NCBI RefSeq assembly: GCF_047123305.1
Contig: NZ_CP138918.1
Coordinates: forward strand, 248,001 to 312,000
Direction of reading: 5' to 3'
From: Thalassobius sp047123305
GTDB lineage: Bacteria > Pseudomonadota > Alphaproteobacteria > Rhodobacterales > Rhodobacteraceae
DNA: 64,000 nt
Part shown: positions 24,778-33,443 of the stretch, piece after piece
How the letters are laid out: each line of letters starts with the position of its first letter
Position numbering within the stretch: position 1 is the first letter of the stretch
Notes under the pieces: generated by a model
Databases searched by the model: none
Told to the model about the DNA's origin: nothing
What the model saw: only the letters and a program-made list of their open reading frames with translations
Position numbers and translations under genes: made by a program

Positions 24778-26421
24778 ATGTCTGACCTGCGTGACGCCGC
24801 ATTGAAATCCAAAGCCTGGCCCTTCGAGGAAGCCCGGAAGCTGGTGAAGCGTTATGCAAAGGGTAAACCTGAAAAGGGCTATGTGCTGTTTGAAACCGGC
24901 TATGGCCCCTCCGGCCTGCCCCACATCGGCACCTTTGGCGAAGTCGCCCGCACCACCATGATCAAACGCGCGTTTGAGGTGATCAGCGACATCCCGACCA
25001 AGCTGATCTGTTTCTCCGACGATCTGGACGGCATGCGCAAAGTGCCGGGCAACGTCCCCAACGCCGAGAGCCTGCATGAGCATCTGCAAAAACCGCTGAC
25101 CTCGGTGCCGGATCCCTTTGGCACCCACGAAAGCTTTGGCCATCACAACAACGCCATGCTGCGCCGGTTCCTCGACACCTTTGGCTTTGAGTATGACTTC
25201 TACTCGGCCAAGGAATTCTACGAATCCGGCCAGTTCGACGAGGTGCTGAAACGCGCTGTCGACAAATATGATGACGTCATGGCCATCATGCTGAAATCCC
25301 TGCGCGAAGAGCGCCGTCAGACCTATTCGATCTTCCTGCCGATCCACCCGGAAGCCGGCCGTGTTCTCTACGTGCCGATGAAAAAGGTCTGTGCTGAGAC
25401 CTACACCATCACCTTTGATGATGAGGACGGCAAAGAATGGACCGTGCCGGTCACAGGAGGCAACGTGAAGCTGCAGTGGAAGCCCGATTTCGGCGCCCGC
25501 TGGGCCGCGCTGGGTGTGGACTTTGAAATGTATGGCAAGGACCACTCGACCAACACGCCGATCTATGACGGCATCTGCCGGGTGCTGGGCCAGCGCGCGC
25601 CGGAACACTTCACCTATGAGCTGTTCCTGGATGCCAACGGGCAGAAGATCTCGAAAACCTCGGGCAACGGCATCTCGATTGACGAGTGGCTGACCTACGC
25701 CCCGACCGAGAGCCTGGCCTATTTCATGTATCAAAAGCCCAAGACCGCCAAGAGGATGCATTTTGACGTGATCCCCAAGGCGATGGACGAATATCATCAG
25801 CAGCTGCGCGCCTATCCTGGCCAGGATGTGAAAGCCCAGCTGAACAACCCGGTCTGGCACATCCATTCCGGTGACGTGCCTGCGTCGGATATGGTGGTGC
25901 CCTTCTCGATGCTGCTCAATCTTGCCTCGGTCGCCGGTGCGGATGACAAGGCGCAGCTCTGGGGCTTCATCCAGCGCTATGCGCCCGACGCCTCCCCCGA
26001 AGCCAATCCGCAGCTGGATGCGGCGGCGGGCTATGCGGTGCGCTACTACAACGACTTCGTGAAGCCGGAAAAAGTGTTCCGCGCCCCCACCGATCAGGAA
26101 CGGGCCGCATTGGAAGATCTGAAAGCGGCCTTTGCCTCAGCCGAGGTTGCGCTGGAACAGATCGCCAAGAAAAACGCCATGATGGGCAACGAAGATCCGC
26201 TGCCCGCGGCAGATTTCACCGATGGGGATTTCCTGCAGTCAGTGGTCTTTGCGGTGGGCAAGAACCACGGCTTTGAAAACCTGCGGGACTGGTTCAAGGC
26301 GCTGTATGAGGTGCTGCTGGGTCAATCCCAGGGCCCGCGATTTGGTTCTTTTGCAGCCCTTTATGGAGCAACGGAAACCGTGGCCCTGATCGATCAAGGT
26401 CTCAAGGGCGAACTGTCCTGA
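24778..26421 (+). CDS. lysK: Lysyl-tRNA synthetase, class I
   Basis: A 547-residue class I (archaeal-type) enzyme that charges tRNA-Lys. The HIGH-type motif is PHIGT at 48-52 and the KMSKS-type motif is KISKTSG near residue 292. Class I LysRS replaces the class II enzyme in archaea, spirochaetes and many alphaproteobacteria including Rhodobacterales, so it is a lineage marker. GGAGA lies eight bases before the ATG. No class II lysS is in the window. Confidence 0.95.
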   Translation: MSDLRDAALKSKAWPFEEARKLVKRYAKGKPEKGYVLFETGYGPSGLPHIGTFGEVARTTMIKRAFEVISDIPTKLICFSDDLDGMRKVPGNVPNAESLHEHLQKPLTSVPDPFGTHESFGHHNNAMLRRFLDTFGFEYDFYSAKEFYESGQFDEVLKRAVDKYDDVMAIMLKSLREERRQTYSIFLPIHPEAGRVLYVPMKKVCAETYTITFDDEDGKEWTVPVTGGNVKLQWKPDFGARWAALGVDFEMYGKDHSTNTPIYDGICRVLGQRAPEHFTYELFLDANGQKISKTSGNGISIDEWLTYAPTESLAYFMYQKPKTAKRMHFDVIPKAMDEYHQQLRAYPGQDVKAQLNNPVWHIHSGDVPASDMVVPFSMLLNLASVAGADDKAQLWGFIQRYAPDASPEANPQLDAAAGYAVRYYNDFVKPEKVFRAPTDQERAALEDLKAAFASAEVALEQIAKKNAMMGNEDPLPAADFTDGDFLQSVVFAVGKNHGFENLRDWFKALYEVLLGQSQGPRFGSFAALYGATETVALIDQGLKGELS

Positions 26422-26439
26422 TCCACACAATGCCACACG

Positions 26440-26455
26440 ATGCCCTCCGGGGCAT
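26440..26455 (+). terminator. Weak hairpin after lysK
   Basis: ATGCCC-tccg-GGGCAT, 19 bases after the lysK stop, followed by GTGATTTG. It is short of a proper T tract. Confidence 0.4.
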
Positions 26456-26508
26456 GTGATTTGACGTGATTGCGGGCGGGCCTACCTTTGGCACAGAGGA
26501 GGCCCGCC

Positions 26509-26913
26509 ATGCGTTTTGTCCCAGCCCTGATCCTAAGCCTGTCCCTACTGTCCCCCCTGCCAGCTACGGCAGAAAACGCCGACGTGCGGCAGGTGATCCG
26601 TGACCAGATCGCCGCCTTCCAAAGCGATGATTTCGCCAAAGCCTTTACCTTTGCCAGCCCCAATATCCGCCGCCTCTTTGGCACGGCGGAAAACTTCGGC
26701 ACAATGGTGCAACGGGGCTATCCGATGGTCTGGCGGCCCATCGCGCTGAACTTCCTTGATCAGGAAGAAAGCGACGGACGCGCCGTGCAACGCATTGAAG
26801 TCAGGGATAAATCCGGCGCAACCCATGTGCTGGACTACCTGATGGTCGAAACCGAAACCGGCTGGCGGATCGATGGCGTGTTCCTGCGTCCGCCAGTGGA
26901 TACAGGCGTTTAA
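26509..26913 (+). CDS. DUF4864 family exported protein
   Basis: A 134-residue protein with signal peptide (MRFVPALILSLSLLSPLPATA). The mature part VIRDQIAAFQSDDFAKAFTFASPNIRRLFGTAENF is the DUF4864 hallmark, an NTF2-like small-domain fold. Function unknown. GAGGAGG lies six to nine bases before the ATG at 26509; the frame is open 13 codons earlier, but without a signal peptide. Confidence 0.8.
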   Translation: MRFVPALILSLSLLSPLPATAENADVRQVIRDQIAAFQSDDFAKAFTFASPNIRRLFGTAENFGTMVQRGYPMVWRPIALNFLDQEESDGRAVQRIEVRDKSGATHVLDYLMVETETGWRIDGVFLRPPVDTGV

Positions 26914-27037
26914 CGCCCCCTGACCGCGCCCGGCACCGTCACGGTGGTCTAGGGCGCCGTTAACCCTTTCTCTTTAGGTCTGAGCCTCAACAAGGGCCCG
27001 CGTTTTGTCGTGGGTGCTCAGCAGAAAGGGAACTCCG

Positions 27038-29329
27038 ATGAATAAGGCAATCACCGACGGCATCACCTTCATGCCCACCGCATTTGCGTATGGGCTGGAC
27101 CAATGGTCCAGCGGCGACGGCACGCCGGGATCGGACACCTATGAGGGGGCGGCAAATGCGGCCTATGTGCCGGCGGATGCCGACTTTGCCGGCTGTCTGG
27201 AGCTGCTGAAAACCGAAAGCACCCAGCGGCTGCGCTATATGGGTCAGACGCCACTGCAACCGGGCTGCTACCTGCGCATCACCGCGCGGGTGAAGGCCAT
27301 CTCCGGCAACCTGCCCGCCGTGCGCATCGCCGCCTGGGCAGGCAATGCCTCGGACGGTCATGTCGGCGGGGTGGTCGAAACCGGCCCCAGCACGGTGCTG
27401 GACCAATACGGGCAAGTGGTTGAGGTCAGCGCCATCGTCGGCTCTGGCGCCCGCGCGGGCGTTGACATGCCCTGGGGTACAACGGCGATTTACGGCCACT
27501 TCGGTCTGGACCTGACGGGTAGCAACGGTGGTGTGGTGCGGATCGACGATCTGGTGATCGAAGACATCACCCAAGCGTTCCACCGCGATATGATGAATTG
27601 GGTTGATGTCCGCGATTTTGGTGCTGTGGGCGATGGCAGCACCGATGACAGCGCCGCTTTTGAGGCCGCAGACAATGCCGCCAACGGACGCCTCGTGCTG
27701 GTGTCTGCGGGCACCTACCGGCTGGCGAGCTCGGTGACTTTGGAAAACCCGGTGCAGTTCGAAGGCCATCTGGAGATGCCCGCCGATGCCATCCTCTCGC
27801 TCACCAAGAGCTTTGACCTGCCGACCTATATCAACGCCTTCAACGGCAATGAGGAACTGGCCTTCCGCAAAGCGTTCCAGTCGCTGCTGAACAACTCTGA
27901 CCATGAGGGGCTGGATCTGGGTGGGCGGCGGATCACCATCAATGAACCGATCGACCTGCAAGCGGCCGTGCCCAATCGCACCAGCTTTGCCCAGCGTCGC
28001 CACATCCGCAACGGCCAGTTCTATGTGAACAATTCCAGCGCTTGGGACACCGAGGTCTTTAGCTCCCCCGCCAGCTACAACCCCGCCGATCCCTGGCATC
28101 TGACCGGTGTCGATAACGTCGCCAACATCCCCGTCGGATCGCTGATCACCGCCAGCGGCGTGGGCCGCGAGGTCTATGTCAAAGCGCGCAATGTCGGCGC
28201 CGGGCAACTGACCCTCTCCGCGCCGCTGTTTGATGCGGCGGGGCGGCAGAACTTCACCTTCACCCGCTTCAAATACATCCTTGATTTCAGTGGCTTCGAC
28301 AAACTGTCCAAGTTCTCGATGTCGGATATCGAGTTCCTGTGCAACGGCCGTTCCAGCGGCATCCTGATGGCCCCGGACGGGTTGATCTTCCACCTGAAGG
28401 ACTGTTTCTTTACCTCCCCCAAGGACCGCGGCCTCAGCTCCATCGGGACCGGTTGTCAGGGCATGTTGATCGACCGCTGCCAGTTCCTGTCCAATGAGAC
28501 CGGCATGCGGGTGCAGGAACGCACCACCGTGGCGATGAACGCCAACGCCAATGACGTGAAGATCCGTAACAACCGGATCACCCAGTTCCGCCATTTTGCG
28601 GTGCTTGGCGGCACCTCTTCGATCATCTCGGGCAATCACTGGTTCCAGGGCGATGACGAAACCGAAGGCGTGCGCACCGCTGGTCTGATCCTGACGTCCT
28701 CGCACAACCGCGCCACGATCAATGGCAACTACATCGACAACTGTTCTGTCGAATGGACCAACGAACACGATCAGGCCCCCGAATTCAGTTCGGAATACTC
28801 CTTCAGCGCACTGAACATCGCCAACAACGTGTTCCAGTCCATCGATTCGGCCCCGTGGTTCCGGTTCTTTGTGGTCAAGCCGCATGGCACGGGCCATTTC
28901 ATCAACGGACTGAACATCAGTGGCAACATGTTCCGCGCCATCCGCACCACGTTGGATCGGGTGGAGATGGTGGACACCACCTTTGCCGATCTCGACTACA
29001 CGCGGATGCGCAACATTCGGGTGGAAGGCAACAGTTTCAACGCCATCCAGCAGGGCATCGCCAACCCTGCGGTGATCAATCATGATCAGAACACACTGGC
29101 CAATGTCTGGACGGTGAATTGTGACGGGCCGCTGCCCTTTGGCGGCTATGCGCAGAATGTGACCAGCGTGGTGACGCGCGGCAAGATCGCCAATGCCGCC
29201 AATGTCACCAATTACGATTTCCCCTATGTCTCGACCGAGCAGGGCAGCAATCGGGATCGGGTGACCCTGCGGTTCTCGGAAAACACCGAGGGCAATGTCA
29301 CCGTGTTGGTGCGGATGGACAATGACTGA
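27038..29329 (+). CDS. Large right-handed beta-helix protein (pectate-lyase-3 type)
   Basis: A 763-residue protein without signal peptide. Residues 20-180 form a beta-rich N-terminal domain (carbohydrate-binding-module-like). At about 188 VDVRDFGAVGDGSTDDSAAF is the classic start of a pectate_lyase_3/GH28-related beta-helix, followed by parallel beta-helix coils to about 690 (repeats of N-x-I/V-x-G-N, e.g. VKIRNNRI, SIISGNHW, ATINGNYI, LNISGNMF, IRVEGNSF). Such proteins are phage/gene-transfer-agent spikes or surface polysaccharide depolymerases. The missing signal peptide favours a particle component or a type I substrate. A possible relation to the RcGTA head-spike proteins (GhsA/GhsB) is worth testing but unproven. 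AAAGGG precedes the ATG. Confidence 0.75.
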   Translation: MNKAITDGITFMPTAFAYGLDQWSSGDGTPGSDTYEGAANAAYVPADADFAGCLELLKTESTQRLRYMGQTPLQPGCYLRITARVKAISGNLPAVRIAAWAGNASDGHVGGVVETGPSTVLDQYGQVVEVSAIVGSGARAGVDMPWGTTAIYGHFGLDLTGSNGGVVRIDDLVIEDITQAFHRDMMNWVDVRDFGAVGDGSTDDSAAFEAADNAANGRLVLVSAGTYRLASSVTLENPVQFEGHLEMPADAILSLTKSFDLPTYINAFNGNEELAFRKAFQSLLNNSDHEGLDLGGRRITINEPIDLQAAVPNRTSFAQRRHIRNGQFYVNNSSAWDTEVFSSPASYNPADPWHLTGVDNVANIPVGSLITASGVGREVYVKARNVGAGQLTLSAPLFDAAGRQNFTFTRFKYILDFSGFDKLSKFSMSDIEFLCNGRSSGILMAPDGLIFHLKDCFFTSPKDRGLSSIGTGCQGMLIDRCQFLSNETGMRVQERTTVAMNANANDVKIRNNRITQFRHFAVLGGTSSIISGNHWFQGDDETEGVRTAGLILTSSHNRATINGNYIDNCSVEWTNEHDQAPEFSSEYSFSALNIANNVFQSIDSAPWFRFFVVKPHGTGHFINGLNISGNMFRAIRTTLDRVEMVDTTFADLDYTRMRNIRVEGNSFNAIQQGIANPAVINHDQNTLANVWTVNCDGPLPFGGYAQNVTSVVTRGKIANAANVTNYDFPYVSTEQGSNRDRVTLRFSENTEGNVTVLVRMDND

Positions 29330-29335
29330 GGCGGC

Positions 29336-29818
29336 TCAGAGCCCCAGATCCTGAGGCCCCAACACAAAGGCGCGGGCAAAGCCGCCGTTCAGGTAGGCTT
29401 TGTCCACCTCAAACTTTACAAAACAGAAATCCGGGAAATCAATGTAGAGCTTCGATTTCGGATGGCTTTGCAGATAATGCGCGGCCAGCGCGTCGCGGTC
29501 CGTATCGCCGTGGCGCAGGAAACGGGCCTTTGCCATCAGGGTCAGGCGGGGATGGGTCAGCGGATCGCCCTTGTCACCCGGCTCCCCGATGAGCAGCGAA
29601 CAGGCGGTGTCCAACTCCAGCGCTTTGGTGTGATGCGACAGGCCAGACACCAGCGTCACGGGCTGGCCTTCGGGGGTGGTGCCAACGGCCACACGTGTCA
29701 CCATCGGCAGGCCGGTCCCCGCCTCATGCACGGCCAGCGCGCCAAAACGGGCGGTGTCAATCAGGCCACGCGCCAAAGCGCGGGCGTCATCATCGGTGGG
29801 TTGGATCAACTCGGGCAT
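29336..29818 (-). CDS. Pyridoxamine-phosphate-oxidase-fold FMN/heme protein (HugZ-like)
   Basis: A 160-residue split-barrel protein. The pattern GALAVHEAGTGLPMVTRVAVG, then LVSGLSHHTKALELDTACSLLIGEPG and HPRLTLMAKARF, matches the PNPOx-like/HugZ N-terminal domain that binds FMN or heme. The His pair in SHHTKAL is typical. The longer HugZ proteins add a C-terminal DUF2470 domain, absent here. It is convergent with the beta-helix gene, six bases apart. Confidence 0.8.
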   Translation of the reverse strand: MPELIQPTDDDARALARGLIDTARFGALAVHEAGTGLPMVTRVAVGTTPEGQPVTLVSGLSHHTKALELDTACSLLIGEPGDKGDPLTHPRLTLMAKARFLRHGDTDRDALAAHYLQSHPKSKLYIDFPDFCFVKFEVDKAYLNGGFARAFVLGPQDLGL

Positions 29819-29872
29819 ATCAAAGGTTTAGGATCTCTGGCCAGCAATGGCAAGAATACCCGACACTATCAG

Positions 29873-30517
29873 TCAGAAATCATACCACATGCCAAACTTG
29901 ACGCCGTTTTCCCTGGCACCAGTCAACGCTTTGCTGAGCCCCAGTTCCAGCTGCCAGCCCTTGCGCAGCTCAAAGGTCACCGACGGCACCAGCCGCAGGA
30001 AACTCGCCTCCTCCCGCGCTTGGCCAGCTTGAAGTTGCAGCATCCACTTCTGGCCAGAAGGGCGGCTCACCCCAAGGGTGGCATCGGCCTTCAGATCCAG
30101 CGCACGGCTGTCGAGGCTGTATTCCGCATAGGCATCCACCGCCAACCAGCCACCGCCCCATCGTGTCTCCAACCCGCGTCCGTAGGACAGGCCGGGCCGC
30201 AGGGTGCGTTCCCCCGCGATCTGGCCAAATCCCAGTTCAGCGGCAACGCGGTGTCTGCCTGTCCCGAGCACCGGCAGACGCACAAATCCCACGGTTTTGT
30301 TTTTCCCGGTCACCCCCCGCCCAATGTCGAGGCCAAAGGTCAGGTTGGGCGTCAGACCATATTCCAGATAGAGACCGGTGTAGCTAGTCTCGGCCCCGAA
30401 GGGGGCTGTTGCGTAGACCGAACTGGCGGCAAAACCGGTGCCCTCTTCCCGCAACCATGCACCCGCTGCGGCATGGGCAGGCAAAAAGGACAGCAGAAAC
30501 AGCAGAAGCCAGCGCAT
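29873..30517 (-). CDS. Predicted outer-membrane beta-barrel or exported protein
   Basis: A 214-residue protein with signal peptide (MRWLLLFLLSFLPAHAAAGA). The mature part has alternating hydrophobic strands (TSYTGLYLEYGLTPNLTFGLDIG; GGWLAVDAYAEYSLD; KWMLQLQAGQ; WQLELGLSKAL) and ends in Phe (KFGMWYDF), the usual C-terminal signature for barrel insertion. About eight to ten strands are likely. Function unknown. The start at 30517 is set by the signal. Confidence 0.65.
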   Translation of the reverse strand: MRWLLLFLLSFLPAHAAAGAWLREEGTGFAASSVYATAPFGAETSYTGLYLEYGLTPNLTFGLDIGRGVTGKNKTVGFVRLPVLGTGRHRVAAELGFGQIAGERTLRPGLSYGRGLETRWGGGWLAVDAYAEYSLDSRALDLKADATLGVSRPSGQKWMLQLQAGQAREEASFLRLVPSVTFELRKGWQLELGLSKALTGARENGVKFGMWYDF

Positions 30518-30681
30518 GGGGGGTACCGGACAAGGAGGCTTTACCTTCGTAAACATCCGTTAAGATCGCGTTAACACATGCGGCGACCAAAGCCCGAGGG
30601 TCCAATCTATCCCAAGCGGGAAAAGCCTTGGGGATTTTACAATCCCGGTGCTAGGCTGAGGGGACAGACGCGGAGGAGCAA

Positions 30682-31002
30682 ATGCCTAAGATCTCTCAGT
30701 CAAACGATTTTCAGACGGTGATCACCACCTTTGAAATGACCCCCGGCACCTGTCAGGACCTGATGGAAGCCCTGCAGGATGCCTATGACACCTTCATTTC
30801 CAAACAACCCGGTTTCATTGCCGCGGGGCTACATGTGAACGATGCCCAGACCCGCATTGCCAACTATTCCCAATGGCAGCGGCGCGAGGATTTTCAGGCC
30901 ATGCTGCGCACCGATGAGATGCGCAAACGCAACCGGGTCATCGCCGATTTGTGCAAAAGCTTTGAGCCGGTGATGTATGAGGTTGCCCATAGTTTCGACT
31001 AG
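30682..31002 (+). CDS. Antibiotic biosynthesis monooxygenase (ABM) domain protein
   Basis: A 106-residue dimeric alpha-beta ferredoxin-like domain. The pattern FQTVITTFEMTPGTCQDLM, PGFIAAGLHVNDAQTRIANYSQW and a final Phe/Tyr block fits the ABM family, whose members include quinol monooxygenases and IsdG-type heme oxygenases; the substrate cannot be assigned. GGAGGAG lies five bases before the ATG. Confidence 0.8.
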   Translation: MPKISQSNDFQTVITTFEMTPGTCQDLMEALQDAYDTFISKQPGFIAAGLHVNDAQTRIANYSQWQRREDFQAMLRTDEMRKRNRVIADLCKSFEPVMYEVAHSFD

Positions 31003-31025
31003 GGACTGCGCCTGCGCCCTGGGTT

Positions 31026-31529
31026 TCAGAGCGCGCCTTCGACCCATTTCACAATGGCCGCAGAGGGCATCGCGCCTGCCTGCCGCGCTTTTTCCCGCCC
31101 GCCTTTGAAGGCGGCAAGGGTGGGAATGCCGCGAATACGGTAGTTTTGCGAGGCCTTGGGGTGCGCTTCGGTGTTGATTTTCACCAGCCGCGCCCGACCG
31201 CTGAGGGCGTTGCCTGCCTGCGCAAACTGCGGGGCCATCTGGCGACAGGGGCCACACCACGGCGCCCAGAAATCCACCACCAGTGGCACATCATCGTTGC
31301 GCGCGGCCTTCTGCAGCGTGGCAAAATCCACTTCCACCGGTTTGTTGGCAAATAATTTGGTGCCACAGGTTCCACATTGCGGCCCCGCCCGCAGCCGGTT
31401 GGCCGGCACGCGATTAATCTGCCCACAGGACAGGCAGGTCAGTTTCTTACCCGCTGATTTACCTGCGGTTTTACCGGCGGCGGCGCCAGAGGCCTGCGCC
31501 CCAGAACGGTGTTTTTTGACGTCCGACAT
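31026..31529 (-). CDS. Zinc-finger thioredoxin (TrxC-like)
   Basis: A 167-residue protein with a basic N-terminal extension, a zinc-finger pair (CLSCGQ and CGTC about 22 residues apart) and a thioredoxin domain with active site WCGPC followed by cis-Pro GIPTLAAFKGG. This is the thioredoxin-2/TrxC layout, linked in other bacteria to oxidative stress. The start at 31529 has AAGGGGA seven bases upstream; an ATG two codons earlier is too close to it. Confidence 0.88.
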   Translation of the reverse strand: MSDVKKHRSGAQASGAAAGKTAGKSAGKKLTCLSCGQINRVPANRLRAGPQCGTCGTKLFANKPVEVDFATLQKAARNDDVPLVVDFWAPWCGPCRQMAPQFAQAGNALSGRARLVKINTEAHPKASQNYRIRGIPTLAAFKGGREKARQAGAMPSAAIVKWVEGAL

Positions 31530-31579
31530 GGCCATTCCCCTTCATATCTTGCGTGCGATATATGAAACATTCTTGCGCA

Positions 31580-31601
31580 GGCAAGCCCACACAGGCTTGC
31601 C
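31580..31601. promoter_or_regulatory. Perfect inverted repeat between trxC-like and csp genes
   Basis: GGCAAGCC-cacaca-GGCTTGCC in the divergent promoter region. A looser repeat, TCATAT...ATATATGA, lies beside it (from about 31543). Either could be an operator; regulators are unknown. Confidence 0.4.
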
Positions 31602-31749
31602 ATACCGTATAAACCGCCCCATATGTGAGGCGCGACGTTTACGCTTTCGACCTCTGCTCCTATTTTACGGCTCAGTATTTCGATCTTGCTACCGACGAGC
31701 CAAGCTGCCGCATTCTGCGGGCAGTAACTAAAACTAAGGAGACCACGGT

Positions 31750-31956
31750 ATGGCAAACGGCACCGTGAAATGGTTCAACACCGAAAAAGGCTACGGCTTC
31801 ATCGCACCCGAATCCGGCGGCAAAGACGTGTTCGTACACATCTCTGCTGTTGAGCGTTCGGGCCTGACCGGTCTGGCAGACAACCAGAAAGTAACCTTCG
31901 ACATCGAGCCCGGCCGTGACGGTCGTGAAGCCGCTGTCAACCTGGCGCTGGCCTAA
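31750..31956 (+). CDS. Cold-shock domain protein (CspA family)
   Basis: A 68-residue cold-shock domain with RNP1 KGYGFIAP and RNP2 VFVHISAV, single-stranded nucleic acid binding. AAGGAGACC lies before the ATG. About 200 bases of upstream DNA free of genes leave room for a long 5' UTR, as is usual in csp genes. A strong terminator follows. Confidence 0.93.
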   Translation: MANGTVKWFNTEKGYGFIAPESGGKDVFVHISAVERSGLTGLADNQKVTFDIEPGRDGREAAVNLALA

Positions 31957-32002
31957 GGCTGACGCTTAGGCTTGCTTCTGGCAAACCTGACAGAGTGACG
32001 AA

Positions 32003-32029
32003 AGCGGGCCCTTTGGGGCCCGTTTTTTT
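32003..32029 (+). terminator. Terminator of the cold-shock gene
   Basis: CGGGCCC (32005-32011), loop TTTG, GGGCCCG (32016-32022), then seven T (32023-32029). Confidence 0.9.
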
Positions 32030-32041
32030 GTGTGTTCACAC

Positions 32042-32722
32042 CTACTTCGCGGCTTTCAACAGCTCCACCACCTGCGGGCCTAGGCCCTCAACAATCAAAG
32101 CGACACCTGCGGCATTGGGGTGGATGCCATCGGATTGGAACAGATCACGCACCGCCACTGGATCGCTGCTGGGCAGCCCATCAAAGAAGGATGGCGCGTA
32201 AAGCGTGCCGTATTGCGCTGACAGTTCGGGCCAGATGGCATCGAATGCGGCCGCAAATTCCGGCCCGTAATTGCCCGGCGCCTGCATCCCGACCAGCAAC
32301 ACCTTCACCCCCGCCTTCTGCGTTTCGCGCAGGATCCCATCGATGTTGGCGCGGGTCACTTCGGGCACGGTGCCGCGCAGCAGGTCATTGCCGCCAAGGC
32401 TGAGAATCATCGCATCAAAAGGTTCCGACAGCGTCCAGGCCGCCCGTGACAGCCCTCCTGCCGTGGTGTCGCCCGAAACGCCAGCGTTGGTCACCTGCAC
32501 CTCCTGGCCTGCTTCATCCAGCCAGCGTTGCAGCTGCGGCACAAAACCATCGCCCTGCGCCAGACCGTAGCCCTGGGTCAGGCTGTCGCCAAACGCCACC
32601 AGTTTGAGCGGTTCTGCGCTGACCGGCATGGCGGCAAGGGCCAGAAGTGCCACCAGCCCCTTGCTCCGCAGGCGCTTGGCCCCATATGTCAGAAACACTC
32701 GTAGATACAGGCTGATAGACAT
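32042..32722 (-). CDS. tesA: Arylesterase / lysophospholipase L1 (TesA-like, SGNH hydrolase)
   Basis: A 226-residue SGNH hydrolase with signal sequence (SKGLVALLALAAMPVSA, about residues 20-36). Block I FGDSLTQGYG holds the catalytic Ser; block III GGND; block V DGIHPN holds the Asp/His pair. It hydrolyses thioesters and esters in the periplasm. It is divergent from ybbA-ybbP, the same order as in E. coli. The ATG at 32722 shares two bases with the ybbA ATG at 32721; a downstream GTG (start VFLTYGAKR) is an alternative that would separate them. Confidence 0.85.
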   Translation of the reverse strand: MSISLYLRVFLTYGAKRLRSKGLVALLALAAMPVSAEPLKLVAFGDSLTQGYGLAQGDGFVPQLQRWLDEAGQEVQVTNAGVSGDTTAGGLSRAAWTLSEPFDAMILSLGGNDLLRGTVPEVTRANIDGILRETQKAGVKVLLVGMQAPGNYGPEFAAAFDAIWPELSAQYGTLYAPSFFDGLPSSDPVAVRDLFQSDGIHPNAAGVALIVEGLGPQVVELLKAAK

Positions 32723-33443
32723 GGTGACTCCGGTTCTTTCCCTTACAGATGTGACGCTTTCGCTGGATGGCAATGCGGGGCGCATCGAAATCCTTCACGG
32801 CATTTCGCTGGATGTCCAGAGCGGGCAGAGCCTTGGCCTGATCGGCCCGTCCGGATCCGGCAAGTCTTCGCTGCTGATGCTCATGGGCGGGCTGGAACAG
32901 GCCACCACCGGCAGCGTTAACGCGCTGGGGCAGGATCTGACCACCATGAATGAGGACCAACTGGCAAAGTTCCGTCGCCAGCATATGGGGATTGTGTTCC
33001 AGTCTTTCCACCTGATCCCGACCATGACCGCGCTGGAAAATGTCGCCACACCGCTGGAGCTGGCAGGTCACAGCGATGCCTTTGACCGCGCGATGGAGGA
33101 ATTGCAGGCCGTCGGACTGGAAGCGCGGGCGGATCACTACCCGTCTCAGATGTCGGGCGGTGAACAACAGCGGGTGGCGCTGGCGCGGGCCTCTGCCCCG
33201 CGGCCCCAGATCCTGCTGGCGGACGAACCAACAGGCAATCTGGACGGCGCCAATGGTGCGGCGATCATTGACCTGCTGTTCGGCCTGCGCGACCGCCACG
33301 GCGCAACTTTGATCCTTGTCACCCATGCCCGCGAGCTGGCGGAACGTTGTGACCATGTGGTGCGGCTGCGCGACGGTCGGGTGGAGTCCGAGGACAGCGG
33401 CGCCCAAACCACGCAGAGCGCGGATCAGGGGGCAGTTGCATGA
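32721..33443 (+). CDS. ybbA: ABC transporter ATP-binding protein, YbbA family
   Basis: A 240-residue ABC ATPase of the LolD/MacB type. Walker A GPSGSGKSS near residue 45, signature MSGGEQQRVALARA near 145, Walker B ILLADEPTGNLD near 167. It pairs with the FtsX-type permease that overlaps it by four bases (ATGA). With tesA opposite, the cluster matches the conserved tesA-ybbA-ybbP neighbourhood. The transported substrate is unknown; a role in lipid or peptide extraction from the inner membrane is inferred. Confidence 0.9.
   Translation: MVTPVLSLTDVTLSLDGNAGRIEILHGISLDVQSGQSLGLIGPSGSGKSSLLMLMGGLEQATTGSVNALGQDLTTMNEDQLAKFRRQHMGIVFQSFHLIPTMTALENVATPLELAGHSDAFDRAMEELQAVGLEARADHYPSQMSGGEQQRVALARASAPRPQILLADEPTGNLDGANGAAIIDLLFGLRDRHGATLILVTHARELAERCDHVVRLRDGRVESEDSGAQTTQSADQGAVA

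Noticed and set aside
26987..29083. Long minus-strand frame of 698 codons
   Set aside because: Antisense shadow of the beta-helix gene; the composition is not protein-like.
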